A DNA stretch of 64,000 bases, taken from positions 1-64,000 of the forward strand of contig JBIKTM010000005.1 of the NCBI GenBank assembly GCA_044348085.1, read 5' to 3'. A model generated the notes under the pieces. It worked only from the letters and a program-made list of their open reading frames with translations. It did not search any database and was not told where the DNA came from. Below, piece by piece: positions 25,282-33,669 of this stretch (positions are counted from its first letter, which is position 1; every line of letters begins with the position of its first letter). The DNA comes from Verrucolacustris sp044348085 (lineage in GTDB: Bacteria; Verrucomicrobiota; Verrucomicrobiia; Methylacidiphilales; Verrucolacustridaceae). Position numbers and translations under genes: made by a program.

Positions 25282-26186
25282 AACCCGAGAAAATGAAAGT
25301 AGCGGTTTTGGCGGGTGGAATTTCAAGGGAGCGGGATGTCTCCTTGCGGAGTGGTGCGGGAGTGGCCAAGGCGTTGCGATCGTTGGGCGTGAAGGTGTTG
25401 GAGGTGGATGTGAAGGAGAAGGGGCTCAAAGTGCCGCAGGGAACTGACATATGTTTTCTATGTCTGCATGGAACCTATGGAGAGGATGGTGAGGTTCAGG
25501 CGGAGCTGGAGGCGGCTCAGATGCCATTTACAGGAAGTGGTTCCGTAGCCAGCGCACTGGCTTTCGACAAACTGAGGGCCCGGGATGTCCTGGTGGCGGC
25601 TGGTATACCCATGGCTGAAAGTATGGAGTGGAGGAAGGATCATGATTGGAAACCTCCGTACGTGTGTAAACCCGTTGCGGATGGATCCAGTTTCGGTGTT
25701 CACCTTGTTCGTGATGAAAAAGAGGCGGCGACTGCAATGAAGAGTTCGGAAAAGTGGAAGGGTGCGATGATGATGGAGCGATTGGTAGAAGGAGTAGAAA
25801 TGACCGTGGGCATCTTGGGGGAAAAACCACTTCCTGTTGTTGAGATTAGGCCCGTAAAGGGATTTTATGATTTCGCCAATAAGTATACGGCAGGCGCAAC
25901 CCAGTACCTTTGCCCCGCACCCATCACCAAAGAACAGGCGGAAGAGGTGCAAGCCGTATCCCTTGCAGCTCATCGCGCGCTGGGTTGTGAGGTTCTATCT
26001 CGCGTGGATCTGATCGTTGATCGAGATGGGAAAATCAATGTTTTGGAAGTTAATACGCTTCCAGGAATGACGGACCTGAGCCTCTTTCCGAAGGCAGGTC
26101 GGACCGGGGGAATCGATTTTGCATCCCTCTGTTTGAAAATATTAGAGCTTTCTTGGGAGAGATTCAAAAAAGGAGTGACATCATGA
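25278..26186 (+). CDS. ddl: D-alanine:D-alanine ligase
   Basis: 302 residues, ATP-grasp fold. VAVLAGGISRERDVSLRSG opens the protein; FLCLHGTYGEDGEVQAELE, PFTGSGSVASALAFDK, YVCKPVADGSSFGVHLV and VNTLPGMTDLSLFPKA are Ddl signatures. It supplies D-Ala-D-Ala to MurF. Coupled to murC-murB by an ATGA overlap, and to ftsQ by another 4-base overlap. Confidence 0.95.
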   Translation: MKPEKMKVAVLAGGISRERDVSLRSGAGVAKALRSLGVKVLEVDVKEKGLKVPQGTDICFLCLHGTYGEDGEVQAELEAAQMPFTGSGSVASALAFDKLRARDVLVAAGIPMAESMEWRKDHDWKPPYVCKPVADGSSFGVHLVRDEKEAATAMKSSEKWKGAMMMERLVEGVEMTVGILGEKPLPVVEIRPVKGFYDFANKYTAGATQYLCPAPITKEQAEEVQAVSLAAHRALGCEVLSRVDLIVDRDGKINVLEVNTLPGMTDLSLFPKAGRTGGIDFASLCLKILELSWERFKKGVTS

Positions 26187-27094
26187 AGTTCAAACGAGTT
26201 CCATTCTTTTCGTCAAAAAAACAACGTCAGCGAAGTCGGCGCGCACGGCATGTGCTGGCTGCGCGAATGACAGGAAAAGAGAGTGCGCGTGCATTTAGCC
26301 GGCGTGTTGGGTTTCTCCTTCTTCTTGCCGGTTCTTTGGCCACGGCTGCGTTAGTGACCTCGATCGGGATGGATGCGATTTTAGGGGCTCTTCTATATCG
26401 AAATACAGATTTCACTCTTCGGCGGTTCGTGATTGAACCTGCCAATAAGATTGGAAAGGGAGAACTCGTGGCGGCGAGTGGTGTGAAGATTGGTCAGAAC
26501 GTCTTGCAACTGTCCTTAGACGAGGTGAAGGCATCGATTGAAAAGATTCCTCACGTGGCCTCGGTACGGGTGGAGCGTCATTTGCCTGATACTTTATACT
26601 TCTTTGTGGAAGAGCGGAGGCCTGTCGCCCTTTTGGCCCCTACGCCTTCTGCGGGGATGCAGTTGGCACAACCGATGTACTATATCGACACACGTGGCTT
26701 TGTCTTAAAGCCCAAGCCAGGGGAGAAGTTGATGTCGCTCCCTGTGATTACTGGAATTTCATCGGATGAGGTTGTGGAGGGTGAAGTAATGAATCATCCC
26801 GATGTCAAAGCAGCCCTTCTTTTTATCCGAGAGGCTTCTCTGGCTGCCGTCCGGGATGGATTGGATTTCTCGAAAATAGTGATCGAGGGGCCCGGACGCT
26901 TCCAAATATCGACACCCAGAGGAGGAAAGATCCGTTTCCGGACTCAATTCCTGAGCGAACAGTTTGAGCGTCTGAACGTCATTTTTGAGTACGCGGAAAC
27001 CAAGGGACGGATCGTTCAGACCGTAGATTTAACCCCTGAACGTAACGTTCCTGTCACCTTCTTGAGCACAAAACCTGGAGAACAAACCCTATGA
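26183..27094 (+). CDS. ftsQ: Cell division protein FtsQ
   Basis: 303 residues from the ATG at 26183, 7 bases after AGGAG. The N terminus is strongly basic (KKQRQRSRRARH), followed by one transmembrane helix (GFLLLLAGSLATAALVTSI). A POTRA-like domain (FTLRRFVIEPANKIGKGELVAASGV to VERHLPDTLYFFVEERRPVAL) precedes the FtsQ beta domain. Identification rests on topology, the POTRA pattern and location between ddl and ftsA. Confidence 0.88.
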   Translation: MKFKRVPFFSSKKQRQRSRRARHVLAARMTGKESARAFSRRVGFLLLLAGSLATAALVTSIGMDAILGALLYRNTDFTLRRFVIEPANKIGKGELVAASGVKIGQNVLQLSLDEVKASIEKIPHVASVRVERHLPDTLYFFVEERRPVALLAPTPSAGMQLAQPMYYIDTRGFVLKPKPGEKLMSLPVITGISSDEVVEGEVMNHPDVKAALLFIREASLAAVRDGLDFSKIVIEGPGRFQISTPRGGKIRFRTQFLSEQFERLNVIFEYAETKGRIVQTVDLTPERNVPVTFLSTKPGEQTL

Positions 27095-28341
27095 TCATGC
27101 GAAGAACCCCGACTGAAGAAATCCTCATTGCGACCGATCTTGGTACGCAAACGATGAAGGTAGCGGTTGCAGAGATGTCTGAGGACGGAGCGTTAACTTT
27201 ATTAGGAGTGGGTGAGTCTGCATCCGCAGGAATGCGCAAAGCGGAGGTAACAGATTTTGGATATGCCCAAACGGCAGCCCGAGTCGCTCTGGCGGAAGCT
27301 GAGCGGAGGACTCAGGCAGAGATTACTGAAGTCTACCTGTCTTTGAGCGGCACCCATTTAAACTCCAGAAACGAGACAGTGCGGGGCGTTACGGTTGCTG
27401 AGGATGATCATCGCGTGACGGAGGGATCTCTAGAGGAACTGCATAAACTAGCGGCGAATCTGCCTTTGAGTCGGGATCATGCAATCCTCCACGAACTTTT
27501 GAGGGGTTACTCGTTAGATCGTGGGGTCGGTTCTGGTCAACCGCTGGGAGTGCATACCGAGCAGATTGAGGCGCACTACCATCTTGTGACTGGGAAAAGG
27601 ACACTTCTGCAGACTGCGGTGCAGTGTGTGGCAGATCAGAAGATTCGGGTGAAAGGTTGCACCTTTTCGGCCTATGCCTCTGGGCTGGCTGTATTGAGTG
27701 AGGATGCAAAAAAGCGCGGAGCGGTGGTGATCGATCTGGGTGCCGGTGTTACAGATGTCGCAGTGTGGAGGGACGACGCAGTGGTGCATTCCGCTGTGCA
27801 TGGAGTAGGTGGGGATCACCTGACACAGGATCTTTCCATTGGTCTGGAGGTTCCATACGCGCGAGCCGAGAGGTTAAAAAAAGAGATGGGCTCTGTCGTT
27901 CTGGAGCCCATGGAGAAAGACGAGAAGATTACCCTAGCCCGTGAGGTGAGTTTTGATGGACGAGTCTTCTTTAAAGAGGCGATGGTGCAGATTCTGCAGG
28001 CTCGGATGGCGGAGATATGGCAGATCATCAAAGATGATCTGGAGGAGCAGAATCTGTGGAGTGCGATTGAGACAGAGGTGGTGGTGACGGGTGGCGGGGC
28101 CCGACTCCGAGGACTTAGTCGCTTGGCATCTGAAATACTGCCACGCCCTGTGAGGATCGGCAGGACACGCGATTTTCTGGGCGAGCAGAGCGATCTGGAG
28201 CGGCCAGAATTTTCAACCGTCTTAGGCACCCTACGCTATGCGGCCGATTGTGAACGGCGGGAGTCCAGTCAGCTAAAGGGTTGGAGAAAAATTCAGAAAT
28301 CCTTGGGACGGGTCGTCTCAGGAATGCGCTTTTTGGCGTAA
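27091..28341 (+). CDS. ftsA: Cell division protein FtsA
   Basis: 416 residues, actin fold: phosphate loop LIATDLGTQTMKVAVAEM, VVIDLGAGVTDVAVW, adenosine motif VVVTGGGARLRGLSRLA, and the FtsA-specific 1C region. A C-terminal basic amphipathic stretch (WRKIQKSLGRVVSGMRFL) fits the membrane-targeting helix. FtsA tethers FtsZ to the membrane. The last residues overlap no gene; ftsZ begins 17 bases later. Confidence 0.93.
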   Translation: MIMRRTPTEEILIATDLGTQTMKVAVAEMSEDGALTLLGVGESASAGMRKAEVTDFGYAQTAARVALAEAERRTQAEITEVYLSLSGTHLNSRNETVRGVTVAEDDHRVTEGSLEELHKLAANLPLSRDHAILHELLRGYSLDRGVGSGQPLGVHTEQIEAHYHLVTGKRTLLQTAVQCVADQKIRVKGCTFSAYASGLAVLSEDAKKRGAVVIDLGAGVTDVAVWRDDAVVHSAVHGVGGDHLTQDLSIGLEVPYARAERLKKEMGSVVLEPMEKDEKITLAREVSFDGRVFFKEAMVQILQARMAEIWQIIKDDLEEQNLWSAIETEVVVTGGGARLRGLSRLASEILPRPVRIGRTRDFLGEQSDLERPEFSTVLGTLRYAADCERRESSQLKGWRKIQKSLGRVVSGMRFLA

Positions 28342-28358
28342 AGAAAGGAAACAAAACT

Positions 28359-29552
28359 ATGAATCACTCATCTCAAGAAAATTCATCCGTAGCCATTCTT
28401 GCTCTCGGAGGAGCGGGAGCGGCGGTGCTTGACAATTTAGCGGTAGCTTGTGAGGGGGAGCATCGAACCCTCTGCATAGATACCGACGCGTTGGCGTTGC
28501 GTGGGACAGTGGCGGGGAAAAAGATTCTAGTAGCTCCAGAGCGAGTGCATGGAATGGGTACAGGCGGCGAGGGGGAACTTTTGGAGGGATTGAGTTTGGA
28601 AGAGGGAGATAGTTTAGATCCGTTGCTTCAAGGAATTCAGACCGCCTTGATCGTACTATCCGTGAGTGGGGGCACGGGATCTGCACTTGGACCCAGTTTG
28701 GTACGACGATTAAAGAAGCAGGGATCGGAAGTGGTGGTGTTCGCAATGACACCCTTTGGATTTGAGGGTCGAAAGAAAAAGGAGAAGGCTGAGTCGGCTT
28801 TGAAAGCGTTACGGAATTCAGCTGATGCAGTGCTGGTTTTTGGAAACGACAGGTTGCTGGAGACTTCGATGGCAAAAGATTTAAGGGAGGGTCAGCGTGC
28901 ATTGAATCGGGCGTTGGCAAAAACGATTCATGGATTAGCTCATGTGATGGAGAAGGGGGGATTGGTGCATTTAGGCGTCGATGAGCTTCGTGAAGCTGTG
29001 GGTCAAGGGGTGGATGCGGTTGCCCAATTCGAAAATGCATGGGCAGGAGTAGCCGAGGCCTCTGGTGAGGGCCGGGAGGAGGCAGCGATAGAGGCGGTTG
29101 TGGAGGATATCCTTTTGGAGGATGGAAGGGCCTGGAAAGATGGAAATCGGGTTCTGGTGAGCGTGATCACTGGACCTGAGACATCTCTGCAGGATTTTCA
29201 TGGTTTGCTTGAAAAAATCCGGCGCCGGCTACCCGTAGATCTGCCCATTTCCGCTGGGGCTGCTGTAGATCCTGAAAGAAGTGAGTCGATTGGATTGACT
29301 GTGCTTGTGACGAGGAGGTGTGAGGAGGTGATGTTACCAAAGGTCGAGGTGGCCTCGAAGTCGTCTGCTGAAATGAGCCAAGAGCAAGCTGAGTCGAAAG
29401 CTAAAAGAAGAAAGAAATTTGTAGCTGCCCAAGCCGAATTAGAATTCGATAAAACACCGAGCCGATTTGCGAGGTCATCTCCTAGCGTACGAGGGGCGGA
29501 GGATTTAGATCGGCCGACCTTCCAGCGGAAGGGGATTAAACTCAGGGTTTGA
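28359..29552 (+). CDS. ftsZ: Divergent FtsZ
   Basis: 397 residues from the ATG at 28359 (AAGAAAGGAAAC upstream). FtsZ architecture is clear (DTDALAL, GMGTGG, FAMTPFGFEGRKKKEKAE, NDRLLE), but key motifs are altered. The G1 loop is GGAGAAV (usually GGGGNAV), the tubulin signature is SGGTGSAL (usually GGGTGTG). In the T7 loop aligned without gaps to E. coli, Asn207, Asp209 and Asp212 are His204, Gly206 and Glu209. The C-terminal peptide DLDRPTFQRKGIKLRV is recognisable as an FtsA/ZipA-binding tail. Assembly is plausible; GTP hydrolysis may be weak or unusual. Confidence 0.88.
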   Translation: MNHSSQENSSVAILALGGAGAAVLDNLAVACEGEHRTLCIDTDALALRGTVAGKKILVAPERVHGMGTGGEGELLEGLSLEEGDSLDPLLQGIQTALIVLSVSGGTGSALGPSLVRRLKKQGSEVVVFAMTPFGFEGRKKKEKAESALKALRNSADAVLVFGNDRLLETSMAKDLREGQRALNRALAKTIHGLAHVMEKGGLVHLGVDELREAVGQGVDAVAQFENAWAGVAEASGEGREEAAIEAVVEDILLEDGRAWKDGNRVLVSVITGPETSLQDFHGLLEKIRRRLPVDLPISAGAAVDPERSESIGLTVLVTRRCEEVMLPKVEVASKSSAEMSQEQAESKAKRRKKFVAAQAELEFDKTPSRFARSSPSVRGAEDLDRPTFQRKGIKLRV

Positions 29553-29605
29553 TTGATCGGTGACCCTTTCCTACCCAAGAGTTCGTCTTTAGGTTAGGGT
29601 CAAGA

Positions 29606-30973
29606 ATGGCATTTCGGTTTCCATGTTTGCTCGGGTTGATCTGCTTCAGCGGGGCTTTTGCCCAAGAAGGTAGTGTTCCTGTCTTTCGCTTAGGCATCGA
29701 TGTATTAGCGGATCGGGGTTTTCAGGATTTGAGGGGAAAGCGGGTAGGGTTGGTGACGAACCCATCGGGAGTTGATGGGAAGGGAGTGCCGACTTGGCGA
29801 AGGTTCCGGGATGCTGAAGGCGTAAACTTAGTGGCTTTGTATGGGCCAGAACACGGGGTTTTTGGGAAAGTTGGTGCGGGAGATAAAGTTTCGGGTGAGA
29901 GGCACGGAGAGGATCAAAACCAAGACGGAAAAATTTCGAAGAATGAAGAGACGGGGATCAGGGTTTTCTCGCTCTATGGGGATACGAGGAAACCCACTCC
30001 CAAGATGCTGGATGGTGTCGATGTGCTGGTTTACGACCTCCAGGATGTGGGGTGTAGGTCGTATACGTATATCAGCACATTGGGGTTGGTGATGGAGGCA
30101 GCACAGGAGAGGGGAGTCGAAGTAATGGTGTTGGATCGTCCGAATCCTCTAGGAAACTTTCGCGTGGAGGGTCCGCGTCCGCAGGGAGAAGGAGTCCTGA
30201 CCTCCTTTATTGGGCAGTACGACATTCCTTATGTGTATGGGCTTACGGTAGGGGAGCTTGCCAAATGGATTAACGAAGTTCATTTGAGGCGCCCGTGTAG
30301 TTTGTCAGTGATTCCCATGAAGGGGTGGAATCAGAAGATGACTTGGGAGGATACTGGACTGAAGTGGGTTCCCACTTCACCCAATATTCCGATCACTCGT
30401 TGTGCGCGAGGGTACGTCGCAACTGGGTTCTTTGGGGAGTTGGGCGTTAGCAATGGAGCCAATCCAACGGGAGTACCCACGACGGGGTTGGATGGAACGG
30501 TGGTTCAGCCGTTTGATATCTTTGCGCTCGAGAATGTGGATGCGGAGGAGCTTTGTCGGAAAATGACAGAGTGGGGATTCAACGGGGTTAAGTTCACTCC
30601 GTTTCGCTTCAAACCGCCGACGGGTAAGTATCGATCCGTTGTCATGGCAGGGGCACGAGTCGCAATCGATCCGCAGGCTCCAGCTAATATTACGGCCATC
30701 AATATGGCGGGTCTGGAGTTTCTGAAAAAGCTTTTACCCAAAAAGAGGTTTTTCTCGGATGCGGAGAATATGTTGATGTTTGATAAGCTGAATCGAGGCC
30801 GACAGACAAGGAAGGCAGTTGAGGGGGGGATGAGCGCAAGGCAGATTGTGGCCAGTTGGGATGTAGGTGTGGCTAAGTGGCGAGAAGAGAGAAAGCCGTA
30901 CTTGCTGTATCCGGAGAGTCCATTGCCGACACGAAAAGTCCCGGCCACGGGGTCGGCAAGGCTCAAGCCGTAA
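29606..30973 (+). CDS. Exported DUF1343 / NamZ-type exo-muramidase
   Basis: 455 residues with a signal peptide (FPCLLGLICFSGAFAQ). It has the DUF1343 (NamZ, exo-beta-N-acetylmuramidase) plan: GKRVGLVTNPSGVD, LYGPEHGVFG, DVLVYDLQDVGCRSYTY, VMVLDRPNPLGN, PTSPNIP and a C-terminal Rossmann-like domain. NamZ removes MurNAc from peptidoglycan fragments, so it fits wall turnover next to the dcw cluster. An insertion near residue 100 contains an EF-hand-like Ca loop (DQNQDGKISKNEE). It follows ftsZ by 53 bases; whether it is in the same transcript is unclear. Confidence 0.85.
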   Translation: MAFRFPCLLGLICFSGAFAQEGSVPVFRLGIDVLADRGFQDLRGKRVGLVTNPSGVDGKGVPTWRRFRDAEGVNLVALYGPEHGVFGKVGAGDKVSGERHGEDQNQDGKISKNEETGIRVFSLYGDTRKPTPKMLDGVDVLVYDLQDVGCRSYTYISTLGLVMEAAQERGVEVMVLDRPNPLGNFRVEGPRPQGEGVLTSFIGQYDIPYVYGLTVGELAKWINEVHLRRPCSLSVIPMKGWNQKMTWEDTGLKWVPTSPNIPITRCARGYVATGFFGELGVSNGANPTGVPTTGLDGTVVQPFDIFALENVDAEELCRKMTEWGFNGVKFTPFRFKPPTGKYRSVVMAGARVAIDPQAPANITAINMAGLEFLKKLLPKKRFFSDAENMLMFDKLNRGRQTRKAVEGGMSARQIVASWDVGVAKWREERKPYLLYPESPLPTRKVPATGSARLKP

Positions 30974-30977
30974 ATTT

Positions 30978-31113
30978 AGGTAGGGGCGGGTCTATAACCC
31001 GACTTTTCTGAGGGGTTTAGAAGTGCTATAAAGCATTGAAGAGGATGGTGTTAAAGAGGGGATTAGGAAAGATGGAGAGATTTGAAAACGCTGCAAAAAA
31101 GCGAAGTAAGAGG
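30978..31113 (+). repeat. Leader repeat A (copy 1), upstream of Sel1 gene
   Basis: About 135 bases that align over most of their length, roughly three quarters identical by eye, with 33464-33599. Shared blocks include GGTAGGGGCGGG-type start, a CGGGT...ACCCG stem, TTTCTGA.GGGTTTAGAA, AAGAGGATGGTGTTAA and GGAAAACGCT. Each copy ends 55-70 bases before the start of a gene for an exported protein. It could be a mobile leader, a regulatory RNA element or part of a duplicated cassette. Confidence 0.7.
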
Positions 31114-31168
31114 ATTAACCTGTTTTTTTCAGTTCGCTACGGAAGAACTAGAAGGTAATGAATTAATA

Positions 31169-32515
31169 ATGGAGCTAATGATTTTAAGAGGATTTGCTTT
31201 TCTCTTGTTCCTTGTCACATCCTCCCATTCAGAAGAAAAATATGAACTACAGAGCTATTCACCGGAGCTTCTGAAAAAAGCAGAATCTGGAGATCCTAAA
31301 GCGCAGTTTTTGGTTGCAAAGTATTTACGGCTCGGGAAAGGAGTTTCTAAGAATGAGCACGAGGCCATAAAATGGTATATGCAAAGTGCCAAGCAAGGTC
31401 ATACAAAATCCATGAACTCCTTGGGCGGGTACTATCTAGAAAATAAGGTTGATTCCCCGGAGACAGATGCAGAAATCGCTAAAGCATTGCCTGAGATGTC
31501 ATTCTCAATAGCGAAGAAAGATAAGAAGCAACCTCATAATCTTGAACAAGCCGTTTATTGGTTTTTCTTGGCGGCAGACGGAGGGAATCCACGAGCAAAA
31601 AGAAATATTGGTTTTTTATACAGTAAGGGGATTGGGCTGGAACAGAGCGATATTGATGCAGTTAAATGGTGGAAGGAGGCCGCTTTGGAGGGCGAAGTTT
31701 CTGCTCAATGTAATCTGGCCAACGCTTACCTAAATGGACGCGGATGTGAAAAAAACGAATCAAAAGCATTTGAGCTCATGTGTATGGCCGTCAACAAAAC
31801 TCCCCAAGATGAAATCGACGAAAAAAATATAGCTGATGCTCAGGCCGAATTAGGTCGCTATTATTATGAGGGTATAGGAACCAAAAAAAATCTAAACGAT
31901 GTTTTCAAGTGGGCTACAAAGTCTGCTCAAAATGGATCAGCAATAGGTCAAAACAACCTTGGGAACGCTTATTACAATGGTTATGGAACCGAGAAAAATA
32001 TATCTAACTCAATCATATGGTATCAAAAGTCAGCTGCACAAGGGAATGACGATGCCATGTATCAATTGGGCTGGTTAAGCGCAAATGGAATCGGCCTTGA
32101 GAAGTCCAATGATAAAGCTTTTAGCTATTACAAAAAAGCTGCGGATAATGGAAACCGTGAGGCTCAAAATAACCTAGCTAACCTTTACTCAAAAGGGCTT
32201 GGCGTGCAAAAAAACGAAGCGGAAGCATTTCGTCTCTGGTTGAGATCATCTCTACAAACAAACACCTTTGCGTTTGCGAATTTAGGTTTGTGCTATGAAA
32301 AGGGGACTGGTGTTAAAGTTAATATTTCCGAGGCCTTTCGTTGGTATGAAAAAGGCGCCTTGGCCGGTGAGCCAAGCGCGGAATACTATTTAGGCAGATG
32401 CTATGAAAGTGGTAATGGTGTTGATAAAAATCTAGATACGGCAAAGCAGTTGTATCTTAAGGCGGCGGACCAAGGGCTTAAGGAGGCAAAAGAGGCATTA
32501 CGGAGCCTCGAATGA
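31169..32515 (+). CDS. Exported Sel1-repeat (SLR) protein
   Basis: 448 residues from the ATG at 31169, which places a signal peptide (MILRGFAFLLFLVTSSHS) at the N terminus; an earlier TTG in frame at 31082 would fall inside the repeat. About ten Sel1 repeats follow, e.g. AQFLVAKYLRLGKGVSKNEHEAI, AQNNLGNAYYNGYGTEKNISN, AQNNLANLYSKGLGVQKNEAE. These TPR-like helices mediate protein contacts. The gene is markedly A-rich (many AAA, AAT, GAA codons) compared with the G-rich neighbours, which suggests acquisition from elsewhere. Function unknown. Confidence 0.88.
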   Translation: MELMILRGFAFLLFLVTSSHSEEKYELQSYSPELLKKAESGDPKAQFLVAKYLRLGKGVSKNEHEAIKWYMQSAKQGHTKSMNSLGGYYLENKVDSPETDAEIAKALPEMSFSIAKKDKKQPHNLEQAVYWFFLAADGGNPRAKRNIGFLYSKGIGLEQSDIDAVKWWKEAALEGEVSAQCNLANAYLNGRGCEKNESKAFELMCMAVNKTPQDEIDEKNIADAQAELGRYYYEGIGTKKNLNDVFKWATKSAQNGSAIGQNNLGNAYYNGYGTEKNISNSIIWYQKSAAQGNDDAMYQLGWLSANGIGLEKSNDKAFSYYKKAADNGNREAQNNLANLYSKGLGVQKNEAEAFRLWLRSSLQTNTFAFANLGLCYEKGTGVKVNISEAFRWYEKGALAGEPSAEYYLGRCYESGNGVDKNLDTAKQLYLKAADQGLKEAKEALRSLE

Positions 32516-32544
32516 GAATAAGTGTCATCTGAACGCTCCCATTC

Positions 32545-32678
32545 CTCAACCAATCCCCAACAAAACCCGTAGCAGAGAGGCCTGGCGGCCGAACCAAGTG
32601 GAAGGGGGCAGGTGGAAGGTGAAAGTTGGAAAGACTTTAAATTGACTGCGGCCTTCCACTTTCCACCTCCTGCCTTCC
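32545..32678. repeat. Trailer repeat C (copy 1) with imperfect hairpin
   Basis: Follows the Sel1 gene. CCAATCCCCAACAAAACCCGTAGC resembles CTAATCTCCAATAAAAACCGTAGC at 34494. Then a ~26-bp arm (GTGGAAGGGGGCAGGTGGAAGG, from 32598) is mirrored by CTTCCACTTTCCACCTCCTG ending near 32678: a long imperfect hairpin. The whole unit recurs after the PEP-CTERM gene at 34491-34630. Confidence 0.7.
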
Positions 32679-32725
32679 TGCAAAGCGAAGCGGTTGGGAG
32701 CTCCGAATATTCAGTCAGCTACAAA

Positions 32726-32995
32726 TTAGCGAAACAGATCGGAATGTGTGCCAGTGCGTTCTAAACGTAAATGTTCGGCAGAGGCGGTATAAATCAGAAT
32801 CCAATCAGGCTCGATATGGAGATCACGGCATCCCACAAACTCTCCATGAAGAGGATGGTCTTTATAGATTGGTGGTAGAGGTGCGGTTTCGATCAAAAGA
32901 TCAATGACCTTCTTGAGTTTCGAAAGGTCTTTGCCTCTCTTCTGGGCTCGTTTGACGTCTTTCCTGAATGCGGTGGTGCTACTAACGGATCTCAC
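32726..32995 (-). CDS. yafQ: YafQ/RelE-family mRNA interferase toxin
   Basis: 89 residues. FRKDVKRAQKRGKDLSKLKKVIDLL, then LPPIYKDHPLHGEFVGCRDLHIEPDWILIY is the YafQ pattern with the conserved His residues and the HIEPDWLLIY strand; the C terminus RTGTHSDLF matches as well. YafQ cleaves mRNA in the ribosome. It overlaps the antitoxin stop by 4 bases on the minus strand. It lies between the two cassette-like units. Confidence 0.9.
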   Translation of the reverse strand: MRSVSSTTAFRKDVKRAQKRGKDLSKLKKVIDLLIETAPLPPIYKDHPLHGEFVGCRDLHIEPDWILIYTASAEHLRLERTGTHSDLFR

Positions 32996-33252
32996 AGGCC
33001 AAGGTGGCGATAGAGGTGCTTCTTCGATTCATGGTGCTTCACGCCTTTACCCTTTCGGCTGTCCCGAAGAACTTTGGCGGTTTGCGCGTTGGGCAGCGCT
33101 ACCGCAAAGGGAAGTCCGCGGTGGAGCTGGATTTGGTGAAAGAGAAGCTGAATCGCATCCGAAGCGGTCATTCCCAGTGAGGAAAGAATTCTTTCCGCTT
33201 GGGTTTTTACGGTAGGGGTGATCCGTGCGCGGATGGTGGTAGTTTTCAGCAT
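32992..33252 (-). CDS. dinJ: RelB/DinJ-family antitoxin
   Basis: 86 residues. TTTIRARITPTVKTQAERILSSLGMTASDAIQLLFHQI is the ribbon-helix-helix of RelB/DinJ antitoxins, followed by LPFAVALPNAQTAKVL. It should repress its own operon and neutralise YafQ. A perfect palindrome 20 bases upstream is a likely operator. Confidence 0.9.
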   Translation of the reverse strand: MLKTTTIRARITPTVKTQAERILSSLGMTASDAIQLLFHQIQLHRGLPFAVALPNAQTAKVLRDSRKGKGVKHHESKKHLYRHLGL

Positions 33253-33271
33253 GAGTTAATTGTGGCGCAAA

Positions 33272-33281
33272 TGTAGCTACA
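33272..33281. promoter_or_regulatory. Palindrome TGTAGCTACA, candidate DinJ operator
   Basis: A perfect 10-bp palindrome located 20 bases upstream of the dinJ ATG (minus strand). Ribbon-helix-helix antitoxins bind such inverted repeats near their promoter. Assigned from position and symmetry only. Confidence 0.4.
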
Positions 33282-33463
33282 AGCAAGCGGTTGTTTTATC
33301 ATGCGTATATTTTGGCTGCCTCTGAGATAACGGCCACTGAAGAGTCCCATCATGCTGAAGGGGTTAAGCTGTGGAAGAGATAAGTTAACTAAATTCCTCA
33401 AAATTTTACTCCTTTTACCCCTGAATCCCCAAGGGAAAGGAGTTAGCGACCCTATGCGGATAG
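33282..33463. other. Intergenic, no gene seen
   Basis: An AT-rich stretch upstream of dinJ and before leader repeat B. It contains GAAGGGGTTAAG (like the repeat near 3670) and a CCCCTGAATCCCCAAGGG inverted segment near 33419-33436. No frame with a ribosome site and plausible composition was found. Confidence 0.3.
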
Positions 33464-33599
33464 AGGTAGTCGGGTGGCTAACCCGACATTTCTGAAGGGT
33501 TTAGAAAGGCTGTAACATGTTCAAGAGGATGGTGTTAAGGGGGGTATCTGGTGAGGTGGGGAGATTGGAAAACGCTATGAAAAAGCCGAAGATTAGAAT
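33464..33599 (+). repeat. Leader repeat A (copy 2), upstream of PEP-CTERM gene
   Basis: Diverged direct copy of 30978-31113, with stem TCGGGTGGCTAACCCGA, TTTCTGAAGGGTTTAGAA, TCAAGAGGATGGTGTTAAGG and GGAAAACGCTATGAAAAAGC. It lies about 70 bases upstream of the PEP-CTERM start. See the entry for copy 1. Confidence 0.7.
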
Positions 33600-33669
33600 T
33601 TAAACTAAAACATTTTATTAGCCTTTTCGGGATATTGCGGAATTAGGGGGGTGGTGCTTAATTTAAGGT

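Noticed and set aside
12545..29552. Possible CRISPR array or prophage
   Set aside because: I saw no evenly spaced direct repeats with unique spacers, and no integrase, terminase, capsid or tail genes anywhere in the window.
29553..29605. GACCCT...AGGGTC pairing as rho-independent terminator after ftsZ
   Set aside because: Arms are only about 6 bases with a long loop, and the T run is missing. Too weak to annotate.
32545..32678. Integron attC site
   Set aside because: The trailer is an imperfect hairpin, but I find no R'/R'' core GTT sites and no integrase; it also sits beyond both gene and repeats in direct, not tandem, order. Kept only as a repeat.
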